Shown piece by piece: positions 13,425 through 25,500 of a stretch of DNA of 64,000 nt. A program made the translations under genes and the position numbers. Below the pieces are notes generated by a model. It did not search any database, was not told where the DNA came from, and saw nothing but the letters and a program-made list of their open reading frames with translations. Source of the DNA: Pagrus major (Eukaryota > Chordata > Actinopteri > Spariformes > Sparidae); NCBI RefSeq assembly GCF_040436345.1, contig NC_133238.1, positions 11,410,150-11,474,149 on the forward strand, read 5' to 3'. Position 1 is the first letter of the stretch; each line of letters starts with the position of its first letter.

Positions 13425-13870
13425 AGCCAAAGCACAGCCACACAGCTGGAGTTTAGAGGAGCAATTGTTTAGATGATTGTCCCTCAGTGACTTTATTGCA
13501 TATTAAAGCACTATTACAACGCATTACGTCCACTTATAATAAAGTCTTCCAGATGACAGTTTTAAACAGAATCAGACACGCAGTCCATTTGTCTGATACA
13601 AATTCAATAAGAATCTCTGAATCCAGATCTGTGAAGCTCACTGATCCACCGTTGAGTCGTCATCGATCCAGATGATGAGAGAAAATACCATCTTAAGTGG
13701 CGATTCTCACCGTCTGTCTGCACTCTTTATATTTAGAAGATATTAAATTATTGATCAAGGTCCTAATCCACAAATCCTCTGCTCAGCTCTGCTGGTAAAC
13801 AGCCTTTGTTGAGGGCCTGGCACCAGTTAAAGTGCTGACAAGGGCTGGATGTATTGTTAGTCCGTCTCTG

Positions 13871-13924
<54 letters not shown>
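13871..13924. repeat. (CA)n microsatellite
   Basis: About 25 CA units, followed 50 bases later by a short TG-rich stretch (13975-14000). Confidence 0.97.
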
Positions 13925-13929
<5 letters not shown>

Positions 13930-14699
13930 TGTATATACTGAGGCTTCATTTGTCACGTCAGTCAAAATGCATTAGTGTGTGTGTGTGTATGTGTGTGTGC
14001 GTGCTCCAGCCTGCTAATGGTCTCTGTCTGAATCATTGATGAGTTCATTGATTTTTGTGAATATCTGATGTCATCAGTGAAGTCAGTCTGTCAGTCAGCG
14101 GCCTGTGTTTACACACTGTGATAGTGACAAACATCAACAGAGCAGATCTGACATCAGATTTTCAGGCCATGGTTGGTTAGAGCGCAGTTATCCATATATA
14201 GACATGATCAGGTTACATGTGGGCGTTTTTGATGATCTGGCTGAATGTAAAACTGAGTTTGATCATTGAATCCATGTCAGACTGCGGAACATAAAATATT
14301 TTTTCCACGTACACAAAGTAAAACATAATTTTGGGTTTCACAAACCAAATGAATAAAAAAAAACGTGCTTTCTTGTATTTGTTTCGTTGTACCGTAGTAT
14401 CTCAGCCTTGTCTTTGCCTCCACCTACAGGTTCCTCTAGGTAAGTACAAGCATCCATGACTGCACAGTGTTGATTGATCAGCACTAGAGGGCATTTTCAA
14501 TCAATAAAATGCCCCTTTTCTACTTGTCCAAATTCACTCGATTGGACTTGGTTAAGAAAGGCATGCACTTGTATAATCACATTGTGTAGAGGAACTGATC
14601 CAGGCAGTGTCTTCTTGAGCACAGTGGGCTCAGTTTTTGTTAAATGGAAGATGCAAGAAAAAGATGCAAGTGAGGGAAAAAGGATGTACTCTATGTAGA

Positions 14700-15080
14700 C
14701 AGGAAGGATCTCAGTCAGAGCGGTGGTGAAGAATCTAATGGCCACTAACAGAGCCTCAGAAGTCTTCTGCAGAGATATGGGACAACCATCTCAGAAGTAC
14801 TCCATACTCCTTTGGTAGAGTGGACATAGAGAAGCTTCACCTTAGTGAAAGGCAAATTGCAACACACCTTGAGCTCAACAAAAGGAACCTAAAGGACTCA
14901 GAAAAACGATTCTCTGGCACTGCATCTGCTGAAATCATCACCTGACATCAACATCTGACGCTCCCCATCCAGTGTGATTAAGCATCTGCCAGGCAGACTG
15001 AAGGAGGTGGCTCAAATTAGGACTAACACAGATTTTGTGGAGATGAGAAATGTCTTTGTTTTATCATTTTGGGCTATTGT
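14700..15080 (+). repeat. Decayed transposon-like fragment
   Basis: Phrases such as GGACAACCATCTCAGAAGTA and AAAGGAACCTAAAGGACTCA resemble a high-copy teleost transposon-derived sequence that I recall. No open reading frame survives. The class cannot be settled without a repeat library. Confidence 0.35.
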
Positions 15081-15769
15081 GTAGAATGAATCAGCAAAAT
15101 TAACACAAGAAAGTGTGCAAAAAGTGATGACATCTGAAAAGTCACTATATGGTTTTAAAATATGACTTACATTGTCAGCTTATAGTTCAACAGCTATCAT
15201 AAAATCTCCAAATATGTGATTTAATGCTGCACTATAGCTGTCTGGTCTTCAGCAGGTGAACACATGCACCATGTGTTTGACTGATGTGGCTCGCTCAGCA
15301 CATTCCTCTCCAGGATTACTGTCTGTGTTTGGGGTAATTTTCTTTCTGCATTTTGCTAAAACTGTGTTATCATAACATTGTACAAGTCTGAATATGCGAT
15401 TTCTACCTTGTTGCTCTTCCTGAAGTATCTTCCATTTATTTATTTCCATGTTAAAACGGATTTTTGCAAAGTTTTTCCCTTTTCTGAATTGAGATTGTAA
15501 AGCCATTCAATGCAAATTTGTCATTTTTGGCTCTCTTAATGAAATTAACTTGACTTATTCTATATAAAATGTTCTTGTTGTGTCTGACCATCAGTCCAAA
15601 CTGCAAGAATATTACATTTATAATCACACAAAGTGGAGAAAAGCATCAAATACTCACTTTTAAGAAGCTGGAAGGAGAGAATGATAATTTCTCTGAATTT
15701 ATCTCACTGTAACATGAATTTTCTTTAAATGCCTGAGTGCATGTTGTATGCTGCAGTATACTGTTTCAG

Positions 15770-15784
15770 CCACGAGGGGGCGCG
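15770..15784 (+). promoter_or_regulatory. CTCF-like binding motif
   Basis: CCACGAGGGGGCGCG matches the core CTCF consensus (CCAC-N-AGGGGGCGC). It sits in AT-rich intergenic DNA between the divergent ptger2 and nid2 genes, about 750 bases upstream of the nid2 start codon. Occupancy is inferred, not shown. Confidence 0.5.
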
Positions 15785-16125
15785 CAAGGTTAAGTATTTT
15801 AAAGTTGCGTGTATGAGGTGAAAAGTAAGATGTAAGTAAAATGTAATACTTTACATGTATGATTAAAGTTTATTCAAAGAAAAGTTATATATAAAAATAA
15901 GATATACTAGTGATACAAATGCCTTTACTCTTTAGATTAAAACACTTCCTGTAGATATTCAGACTTAAATCTGGACTTATTCAGTGATTTTAATGCATTA
16001 TAATATAGTCTGTGTTTTTAGATTAAAAAAATAGGTTAGTCCTTATACGTTTCCACTGACACTGATAGGGCTATCTGGATAAATGCCTCTCGAAGAAATT
16101 CAAACTATCTAGGAATTTTAACCGG

Positions 16126-16130
<5 letters not shown>

Positions 16131-16200
<70 letters not shown>
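16131..16200. repeat. (GT)n microsatellite upstream of nid2
   Basis: About 35 perfect GT units about 340 bases upstream of the nid2 start codon. Alternating purine-pyrimidine DNA of this length can adopt Z-DNA. It would make a polymorphic promoter-proximal marker. Confidence 0.97.
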
Positions 16201-16201
<1 letters not shown>

Positions 16202-16380
16202 TGCGAAGTGTGTTAAAATTACACAATGTCTCTTTTTCATTGTTGTGAAACAGATAGAGTTACATCCGGATTAAAAACGCTCTATTTGTCTTTTCTCTAA
16301 TACGAGCCAGATGTTCTACCTCCAGCGCCGGGACCTGCTGTCACTCAACGCGCCTCTGACCAATGAGAGCGCGCCTTGGC

Positions 16381-16411
16381 TCCTCCCTCCCTCCCTCCCT
16401 CCCTCCCTCCC
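16381..16411. repeat. (CCCT)n tract in nid2 promoter / 5' UTR
   Basis: Seven or eight CCCT units about 130 bases before the nid2 start codon. The complementary GGGA strand is a possible SP1-type or quadruplex-prone element. There is no clear TATA box nearby, so a GC-rich, TATA-less promoter is likely. Confidence 0.8.
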
Positions 16412-16540
16412 CTGCAGAGTATCCTCGGCTCGGTGCAGAAGAGAAGAGGAGAGCTCTCCTTCTTTCTGCCGCTCCCTCTCAGTCCATCTGTACCTCAGTC
16501 CCCGCTGCTTCAGAGCTGCTCTCTCAGCCCCGGCTCTACC

Positions 16541-19500
16541 ATGGAGAGAGGGCAAATGCTGGCTCTGTGTGCGCTCTGCTGGAGCTGCAGTGTGTGTGTG
16601 GTTACAGCCATCCAGAGGGCTGACATGTTCCCTTACGGCTCTCTGAGTGGAGATATGATCCTGGCAGAGGGCGACGATGAAACCTCCAGAGTGCTGTCCC
16701 TGCCCAGACCCGTGTACTTCTACGACTCCCTCTTCTCCCAGCTATATGTAAGTACAGCTTCATTCAGGCTCGTGTGCATGCTCGTTACTGACTGTGGGAG
16801 CGTTCAGTTGTCTTCAGTTGACTTTGTGCAGGTGATGTTTGCAGATGTTGGATGAGCTCCACAGCAGGACGTTTTATGGAGTTATTAACCTGTTTGAATG
16901 GGAAAAGCGCTGCTGGGCTCTGTGAGGTGACCACAAGTTTATGATTTCAACAAATACTCCAGTTTAAACATCAATTATCTGAAACTCAACTGTTGAGTCA
17001 ACAGAGACTGGGATAAAGAAGAGATTGTGATGGAAATAACTTTTAGCTTAACTCCTGTGAACCCAGTGGTGGAAGTATTTCAGTGTATTTAGGTAATAGT
17101 GGCAATACCACATTATAAAAGTACTCCATTACAAGTAAAAGTAATTGATGAGATGAGTAACTGATGTTGAAAAATAATAAATATACACAAAACGTACTTA
17201 TTATGGAGAATGGCCCTTGCCAGTGTTATATAATTGTGTCTCAAGTACTGTAATTGGAACCAATTTTGTAATACTTATACTTGAGTATTTCCTTTTTGTG
17301 CCACTTCATACTTCTACTTCTCTACAGTTCAGAGAGAAATATTGCACTTTTTACTCCTTTATATTATTTTATTTAATAAAATCAACCAATATTATGATGT
17401 AATATGATAGATGAAGTAACTAAAAGTAGTCCTCCCTTCACCAGCTGCAACATTAAAGTGATGCTCACACCTTAATTCATAGTTACGTACAATAATTCAT
17501 ATAATACATTTGACTGTGAAATGGGCCGAGTGCATGGTGAGTACTTTTACTTAACGATCTGAGTACGAAGCAGAACTGTATTTTTATAATGTACTTGAGT
17601 TAATGTATCAGTCCTACAATACGACGATACCCCAGTACAAGTAAAAGCCCTGCATTCAAAATCATACATGTGCACAAGTATGTTCAGCAAAATGTACCTC
17701 AAGTATCAAAAGTAGCTCATCAAGCAAACACCCTCCCTCTCCCAAGTACCTGGTCTTCTCTTATTGGTCAGCCCACACACGCCTGAGCCAGCATCACTCA
17801 CCTTGTGTCTCCGGTCGGCTCTGTTGTGTTTTCAGCTTCCAGCTAACTTCACTTCTACTGTGAATATAGGCATCAACTGAGTGACATGGTGACATAATGA
17901 CATCAAGCCAGGTATACTGACGAGGTGTAAGCTTCTTCGAGATCCTACGTGACACAATGAAGGGAGGGAAAAAAATGAGAAAGCATAATAGGTCTCCTTA
18001 AAATCCTTTCTAATGGTTAGTCAGGGACCATGGATCCTTGAAGGAGCCCCAGAGATCCTTGAGGAGGATCCAGTGGTTTATGAGGGGAGTCTTGGGGTTC
18101 ATTATGTGGTTCCTGGGGTCCACGAGGGGGTTCCAGAAGTGCCCGAGGAGGTTCCAGTGGTTTATGAGGGGATACGGGTTCATTAGGAGGTTCCCCTCGG
18201 TTCATGATGGTATTCCAGATATTTCTTAGAGGATTCAAGGTTTTTATGGTGGGTTTTTGAAGTATTCAGCTGCTGATTGTTTCTGTCCCTAGGTGGCTAC
18301 CAACGGTATCGTATCAGCCCAGGATCTGCCCATGGAAAAGCAATATGTGGACGACGGCTTCCCAACGGATTTCCCTGTGGTGGCTCCCTTTCTGGCTGAC
18401 ATCGACACCAGCGGAGGACGTGGACAGATCTACTTCAGGGTGACCGAAACACCCAGCGTACTCAACAGAGTGGCCCAGGTGTGAGACAAGAATCACAATT
18501 GTTTGATTATTGATTGACCAAAGACTTTTGTTGGGAAAAGCTTGTAATTGCATGTTTGAGATGAAAACCTTTTGCACTCTGCTTAACTAAAGATCTGGAT
18601 TCTTCCTTTTTCCAGTTCGTCATCCATTAGTTCACTCCATTGTACTCTCCATCTTTCCTTTTTTTATTTTCTCCTCCTTTCCCTTTGTCATTCATTCATT
18701 CATTCATTCATCTGCTCACCCAGGAAGTACATCGAGGGTTCCCAGATGCCAAATTCACCCCCACACATGTTGTGGTTGCTACGTGGGAGAACGTCGCGGC
18801 ACATGAGGAACCAACTCGGACTAGTGGACCATCAAACAAGGTAAGATGGGTGGAGGGTTTTCAGGGCGCTACCTCCAGGCCTCCTCCTACTGATTTATGC
18901 ATGAGGGAGTCCATGTTATCATCATGTAAACAGCCCACACGTCCCTCACGAGTGTGTTTTGGTTCCCGTGAGAGACAATCCAGAATTCCTGTAAGATGTG
19001 CATCACTTGTAATCAGCCTGGGGTGGGGGGTCTATTTGTAATTCCTCTTCGCCTCCTAATCTGCCTCTTAACCTTTTCAAGGGGTCAGAGGTCATCTTTA
19101 AAGGTCATCAAAGTGCCCCCTCCCCACTCGTTATCCCCTCCTCCAATTCACTCACAGGTAGACACAAACATGCCTTGACCGTTCACGCTCACATGCTCTG
19201 TTGGACATTACTTCCCTCCCTGTTTGTCAGTCAGTTACCAGTTTAAAACTTGGTTTCCCATTAAAGAACTCATGTCCAGTAAACCAGATTCAACTCAGTG
19301 ATTATTCAGAGTTACTAACACACTGTCATATTTAAGAAAATACACGAACACCTTGGAACTTATTCTTTGTCTTCCTTTGATTTGGGGGAAATACGTTCTT
19401 TAGGTTTTGGAACTACAGTTAGCATAATTTGTTTTTCCATGATTTCTAGGCTGATTTATCGATGTTTATCGAGTTTATTGAGTGAGTTATGACTCAGAGA

Positions 19501-22500
19501 AAGTGTAGAAATTGTGTTGCAAACTGTGGCAATATGCCCCCTTTAGGGCTTTCAGACCACCGGCATGCACCTGTCCCTTTAACCTCAAACAGTATCATTG
19601 CGTCACATCGCTCCCGCGTGCCTCTGGTGAGGCGCGCCTTACCCCTAGAGTAGGGTAACACTGTATTTTACGTGTCCGTAATTTTCTAGGAATTTTCCTG
19701 GAAAGAAGCATGCAATTTGGCACTAATTATAGGGAAAATAGGAATTTTGTGGAAAGAAAACCCAACCTCAGGTCATTATTCACTTTTTGTTAGAATCTGT
19801 CCATATTTGTTGAGTTTGTTTGCTTTCGTGTAGACAAATGTGATTGTTCAGATAACCTGCTGTGCAAATAACCAAAAGACTGGGATAACTGGATAATTAA
19901 AGGGCCACTCCAGCTATCAAGTATTACACTTCCATGGAAAAGGTGCACTCACATGAGACAAAGATCAATGCAGCAGAGACCATGATATATAATTGGAAAT
20001 GTTCCAAATAAACATTTTTATCTATTTTAATAGCAAATAAAGTGTCACCTAGAGGGGAACTAGAGGCTTTGTGTAAGCTAATCTCTGGGAAAGACTCCAA
20101 GTAAAGCCAGGCCGACTGAACTTATCGATCAAACAAACAGTGCTCTGTTGTTCCTGGTTTGGAGTGTGTGGGATGGAGGGATGAAGGGAGTGGCAGATTT
20201 TAGGAAAAAACCCCAGGAGATCTCTGTGTCTCATCTGCTTGTCCTTTTTCTTTCCTCTCATGGTCTGTTTGCTTTTATGCCTCCTCCTTTCTTCCTGATT
20301 GATCAAAAGCGAAAATAGTCCAGCAGCATTAAGCCTCTTGAATATTTTGATGAAGTCTATCTGCTGTTGACTAAATGCTGATTAGAGTCCACTTCTTAAA
20401 GTACAAAATGTTTTAACATGTGGTTTGTTTTCTTATTTAAAGGGTCTGTGTGGCTTGTCAGATTGGAGCAGTCGGGGTCCCGGTTGGGATTTGCTTCAGT
20501 GGGTCTTTCTCCGGATTGATAGCATCTTCCTTTGAAGTGATTAGCCAGAGGTGCTGGGTGGGGTGCGTTGGGGGTAGAGTGGTATGTGTGTGTGAACTGA
20601 TTAACCTGAGGTGTGTGTTTGTCGGGATGTGTGTTAAGGCCGGCCGGGTGGGGTAGTGTTTTTGGGGGGAGGGGACAGACTGTGTGGTGTTTGGGGCTCG
20701 GATGCGGATATGAGAAAAGAGGCGATGGAAGAAAAAACAGGAAAACTGAGGAGAGAAAGTTCACATCCCTAAAAAGTGGGGTTGTATTTTCTATGAAATT
20801 AGTCGTAAAGAGGTTATTATGATAATTGGAAAGTAATTGCTTCTCTTGAAACCTTAAACACACACTCTGTTGTATCTTCTACCACGTAGCCCGATTTGCT
20901 AATGACCAGAGCAATTTACACGGAGAATCTGGCCTTATGTATGCTGATGTTTTAAGAAGTGTTGACCATGGTTTCGCTTTAAGCAGCATAATGCTAATCC
21001 TTCATCACACGGGGATACCTGTCATGTTGGTGGATGCTTTAACACAGTTTATCTTCCACTCCCATGAAAGTCAACTTCTTGGCTGCAGAATGCATCACCC
21101 GCAGAAGTTAAGTCGATGTCGACGTCTAAGAGTTTGACGTTATATGCTGATGACTGAGTTTTATAGTTGCTGGCTTTTTGAAGACGTTCATGTTCACAAA
21201 TGTAAAGTAGACCATAGGAGTGGCAAATTGGTGAACATATTGAATAGTATACCCGCTAAACGTCAGTGTGTCTATATCATTTCAGGCATGTTAGCATGTT
21301 TACGTTAGCTTTTAGCTAAAAGTATGGCAGTTTAGCACTTCTGTAGACTTTAAGTCTTGTTCAAATATTTTACAATGATATTTTATGATATCTTAAAGTT
21401 GGAAAATAGTTTTACGAAAAGTATACACTGAAATTGACCAACTTTCTCAACTGAAAAACATTCTGTGATTGTGATGTAATGCATGTGAAAGTTGGGGGAC
21501 ATAATATTAAAAAACGAGAAGTGGTACTGGAGAAAACTAAGAGATAACTTTGCACATCTGTCCTCAGGTTCCCTTCCTGAGAGCGTTCCTGTACATGAGC
21601 AGCAGTTTGAAGTGGAATGTGAATTTACATTTGACCACAGTAGACCACTTCCCCCCCTCAAGCTCTCTTCAAAGCTACATGTGCTAGAAAGCAAAGTAGG
21701 TTGAACAGCATATTACATGTCTGCCGCGTGAAGGTCAGATGGGGCTGAATGAATGAATAAATGGACTCCTCTGTTGGATTTGGCCCTGGCCTTTCACATT
21801 GCTCTCTTTGCCTACCTTCCTCTCCTGTGCTCTGTCTTTCTTCTTCTCTGAAGCACAATAGGAACTATTGTTTCTATTAGTGTTGTTTGTTGTTTCTGGG
21901 GGGCCCCCTCGCAGTGACACAGGGGGCATCCCTTGAAATATGTGCATCCTAGTTCAAGGGAGAGTCTTACTGAACTTCAGCTTTCATAATATGTTATTCT
22001 GTCCTTATCACTGAGCCTGTCTGTGCCGTAAAGACACCTTGTAGCTATAGAGCTCAATAATAGCCACCTGACTACAGCAGTCACTAGCACTGAGACTTTG
22101 GATTTCGGCGGCTTTACTAATTACTAGTGCGGTCAAAGTGCTCCGGTTTGTAGTTGCGGCAAAGCTGTTCATGTTCACAAACCTTTCAGGATCTAAGAAA
22201 AGCAGCTATGGTTTTACCCGCCATGTGTTCTTGGGTTCATCAAAAGGGTTTTTGAAAAGCTCTCATAAGCCCTGAAGTTGTACAATTTCCTCCAGCTTTC
22301 AGACGAGCAGGGAATCCTTTTGAGTACAACTGAAGTTATAACAGCAAAGTCTCTGAAAAGACTGGAGCAGGGCTTTTTTTTCATATGACAACAGCGAAAT
22401 ACTGCCTGCACTGATCCTGGCCACAAGCCTGGGCTGTGTTTGTGTGTGTGTGTGTGTGTTTTAGTGTGTGGTGTGCCAGTTCCCACGCTGTAGGCAGTTC

Positions 22501-25500
22501 CGTTTGTAGCACTCTGGTAAGGCTGGCAACTGGACTGCAGCTGCTCTCCGTCTCTCTCCTCCGCCTGCTTGCAGCTGTGCCGATGCCGATGAACTCAAAA
22601 ACCAGCAACCAACAAACAAGTGTAGCACATTCATCCCAGGCCTCCCTCTATCTCCGTCTCTCTCTTCCTCGGGATGTTCCAGGACATCCCAAGTGGGATC
22701 CAGCTCTGGAAGTAATAATATGATTCAGAACATTTGTCACAGAGTGTTGAGTCACTTATTGGAAACACGGCCAAGATGAGAAGACAGTTAAAGTATCTTC
22801 AGCTTAAGTTATGTAAGGCAGAGTAGACTAAACTATGCAAAGACAGTCAGCTATCTCAATAAATAAACAAGATTTGTTTAGATTTGAATTAAACACAAAA
22901 TAAATTCCACACAACACCTGATACTTGTTGCTTTAGCTGCTGTAAGCTGTACACGTTGCATGCTTTCAAACTTAGTGTCAGCTAAAAAAAAAGTTTGCAA
23001 AGACTGGGAACCATGCTCGAAGGCAATAAAAATTTCTGTTTGCGTTTGTCGAAAAATTATGAAGTGTTGACAACAAGTCTATAAACCCACACAGCTTGTG
23101 CAAGAAAACACATTAATTAAGAGGAACGGTTTCTACATTTTAGGAATTATTTTCTTGCTCAGAGTTAAATAAGAAAATTGATGCCACTCCGATGTGTGTA
23201 TGCTAAATATAGTAAGGGCTGACAGCCGGTTTAGCTTAGCTTAGCATAAAGACTGGAAATCAGCGGAAACAGGTAGCCTAGCTCTTGCCAAACATAGTAA
23301 AAACTACCTACCAGCACCTCTAAAGCTCACTATTAAACATTTTATCTAGTTTGTTTGATTAACGAAAGACATTTCAACTATTTTCCTGGAAGCTCCGCTA
23401 ACCCTGAGGCTGGTTTCACACCAAATCTGGTGGTGCAGCAAAAACGCGGGTTTTTCCATTCATTTCAATGAGGGCAGTCCGTTATGGCTGGTGCTGGCCG
23501 CAGGGGGCTCGTATGCATGTAGTTCAGCTCTGTGGCAAGGACATGGAGAGGAAGATCCGGGTCGGGGTTGAAAGTTGTTCTTCTTCCCTTATCTGTCTAA
23601 AGGGGTTGGCCAAACAGCTTTTTGGAACATTACCGCCACCTTCTGGATCGGGGGAGGGACTAAAGATCCCAACTTGACATCACACCACGGTCCGGCTTAT
23701 GTTAATTAAATGACACTCCCACACCAACGCACAAGCCTGTAGCGTTTCGCCGCACCACTGGATTTGGTGTGAATGCAGCCTAACCCCGACCCTAAAACCT
23801 GACTTTGCTTTCTCAAACAAACTGCTGTATTCTCACTGAAGCTGTCGGGTATTTCCCGACTTTCTAACCCCCACTGTGCAGCAGACAAATGTAGCAGACT
23901 GATGATGTTACCACCTAAACCTTAAACAGTCGGGACGACCCCGACAACAAACATTTGTCAGCCCCAGAGACAATTAGCGTCCGTGTGTGTGTGTCCGGTC
24001 AGCGCGAGGAGTGTGAGGCCACTTAAAAAAAAAAGGTGTGACAAAAAGCCTGCAGGGAGGTTCGAGGGTGTGTGTGTTTGTGTGTGTTTCGTGTGTGTGG
24101 GTGGGATCGTCAGAGCACACACTCGCATCCATACTGAGCGACACAGTGTCTGAAAGTCTTTGATGTGTGTTGGCCGCAATTTGTTGTCTTCCAGCTGTGA
24201 GTCTGTAAAACACACCAGGACGACTTTACACACAGAGACGCAGTCAGACAGCGAGTGACCACACAGATGGAAAGGAGAGCACAGATTAAAGGAACAGTGT
24301 GACATTTTAGGATATATGCTTATGTGCTAATACACCCTTAGGTAGAATCCAGTCTTTATGCTAAGCTAAGCTACTGGCTGCTTGATGTAGCATTATAATT
24401 TCAAACAAAAATTTGCTAATTAGCAATAATAACAGCTGATGCTAATGGGAATGCTCTTAGTTTTGCAGGTATTTGGTCATAAAGCTCCGGACAAATCTGA
24501 ATTTTGAGGATGATCCCGAGGATGGCTGTCATGGTTATGCAAAACCACAAATATCAGCCCCTGGAGAAAACCCCATCCAGGGTCCAGAGTCGCCAGGATT
24601 TATCATCTGGGGACCATGAAACAGTAGAAAACGTCTCACAAAGCACAACCTAACTGCATGTACCCTGTGGACACAGATATAAATTCATGAAAGGAACTTA
24701 AACGCCGTCATATCGATGGGAAACGGGGGATTTAAAGGAAAACACACTGACTCACATTTTCTTTTGTTGACTTAACTTTTCATATCTGTTTGGACGGAAG
24801 CCTCTCCTCTTTTCTGTCTCACCATATTTCTCCCATTGTAAACCAGACCTATGGCCCCTCTCCTAACTCTGCCAACCTCCCCGCTTCCTTTCATGTCTCT
24901 ATCTGTCCATACTTATCTCTGTATCCCCTCCCTCTCATCTTCTCTCTCCTCCGCTAGCCGTAGAGAAAATCTAGACATTTTGACGGGATATGAAGGACAA
25001 AGAAAAAGCAGATTCCCTCTTGTAGCTCTGAACTTCTTCTCCTCCTTCCTTGAAGAGAAAAAAAAAGAAGAAAAGACCCCCTCCTCACTAATTACACAGA
25101 GCCCGGAGGCTACAAAGTGCTCCCCGCCCACAAACAACAAGATAGTTTAAAGATGTTGATGTAAACAATTAGGAACACACACATACATTCACATGAGATG
25201 ACTATAGGTGGGGGGGTAGGGGACACACAGCTGTGCTGGCGTGCATGCTCATGTAAGTGTGTACGTGTGTGTCTCACATTGTAACGACGTCTGGTTCGAA
25301 TGCTGTAACATCGTCATGAAAGATGTCCAGACACACAGGAAGACAGCTGTGGAGATCAACATCTGGGCTGGGGGTTGAGACACCGAGGTGTGTGTGTACA
25401 TTTCTTGGTCTGTGTCTGTGTGTCTGTGTGTGTGTGTGTGTGTACAGATAATCTGATTCTGTCCCAAAGGAAAACAACATGGGATCACTCACAGTCTTCT

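Larger units (their letters stand above)
10662..16300. other. Intergenic region between ptger2 and nid2
   Basis: No gene is recognised. The stretch holds an inverted-repeat element (10947-11400), two TTTCC pentanucleotide tracts (12871-13424), a CA tract (13871-13924), a decayed repeat (about 14700-15080), a CTCF-like motif (15770-15784) and a GT tract (16131-16200). PTGDR, which lies here in human, was not seen. Confidence 0.6.
16748..18292 (+). other. nid2 intron 1
   Basis: No coding sequence is seen. It holds a dispersed repeat rich in AAGTAC words (17055-17660) and a degenerate minisatellite (18030-18210). Confidence 0.7.

Noticed and set aside
12602..13456. ORFs of 62-163 residues rich in Ser, Phe, Leu
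   Set aside because: They are translations of TTTCC pentanucleotide and surrounding pyrimidine-rich sequence.
17900..18240. Pro/Glu-rich 73-residue minus-strand ORF
   Set aside because: It is produced by a degenerate minisatellite in nid2 intron 1. The other strand is open as well, which argues against a protein.
20396..20863. 155-residue minus-strand ORF
   Set aside because: It is low-complexity (Pro, His, Thr, Leu), lies in nid2 intron 3, and has no recognisable domain or conservation.
25280..25310. tRNA-like B box (GGTTCGAATGC)
   Set aside because: No A box or acceptor stem pairing is found around it.
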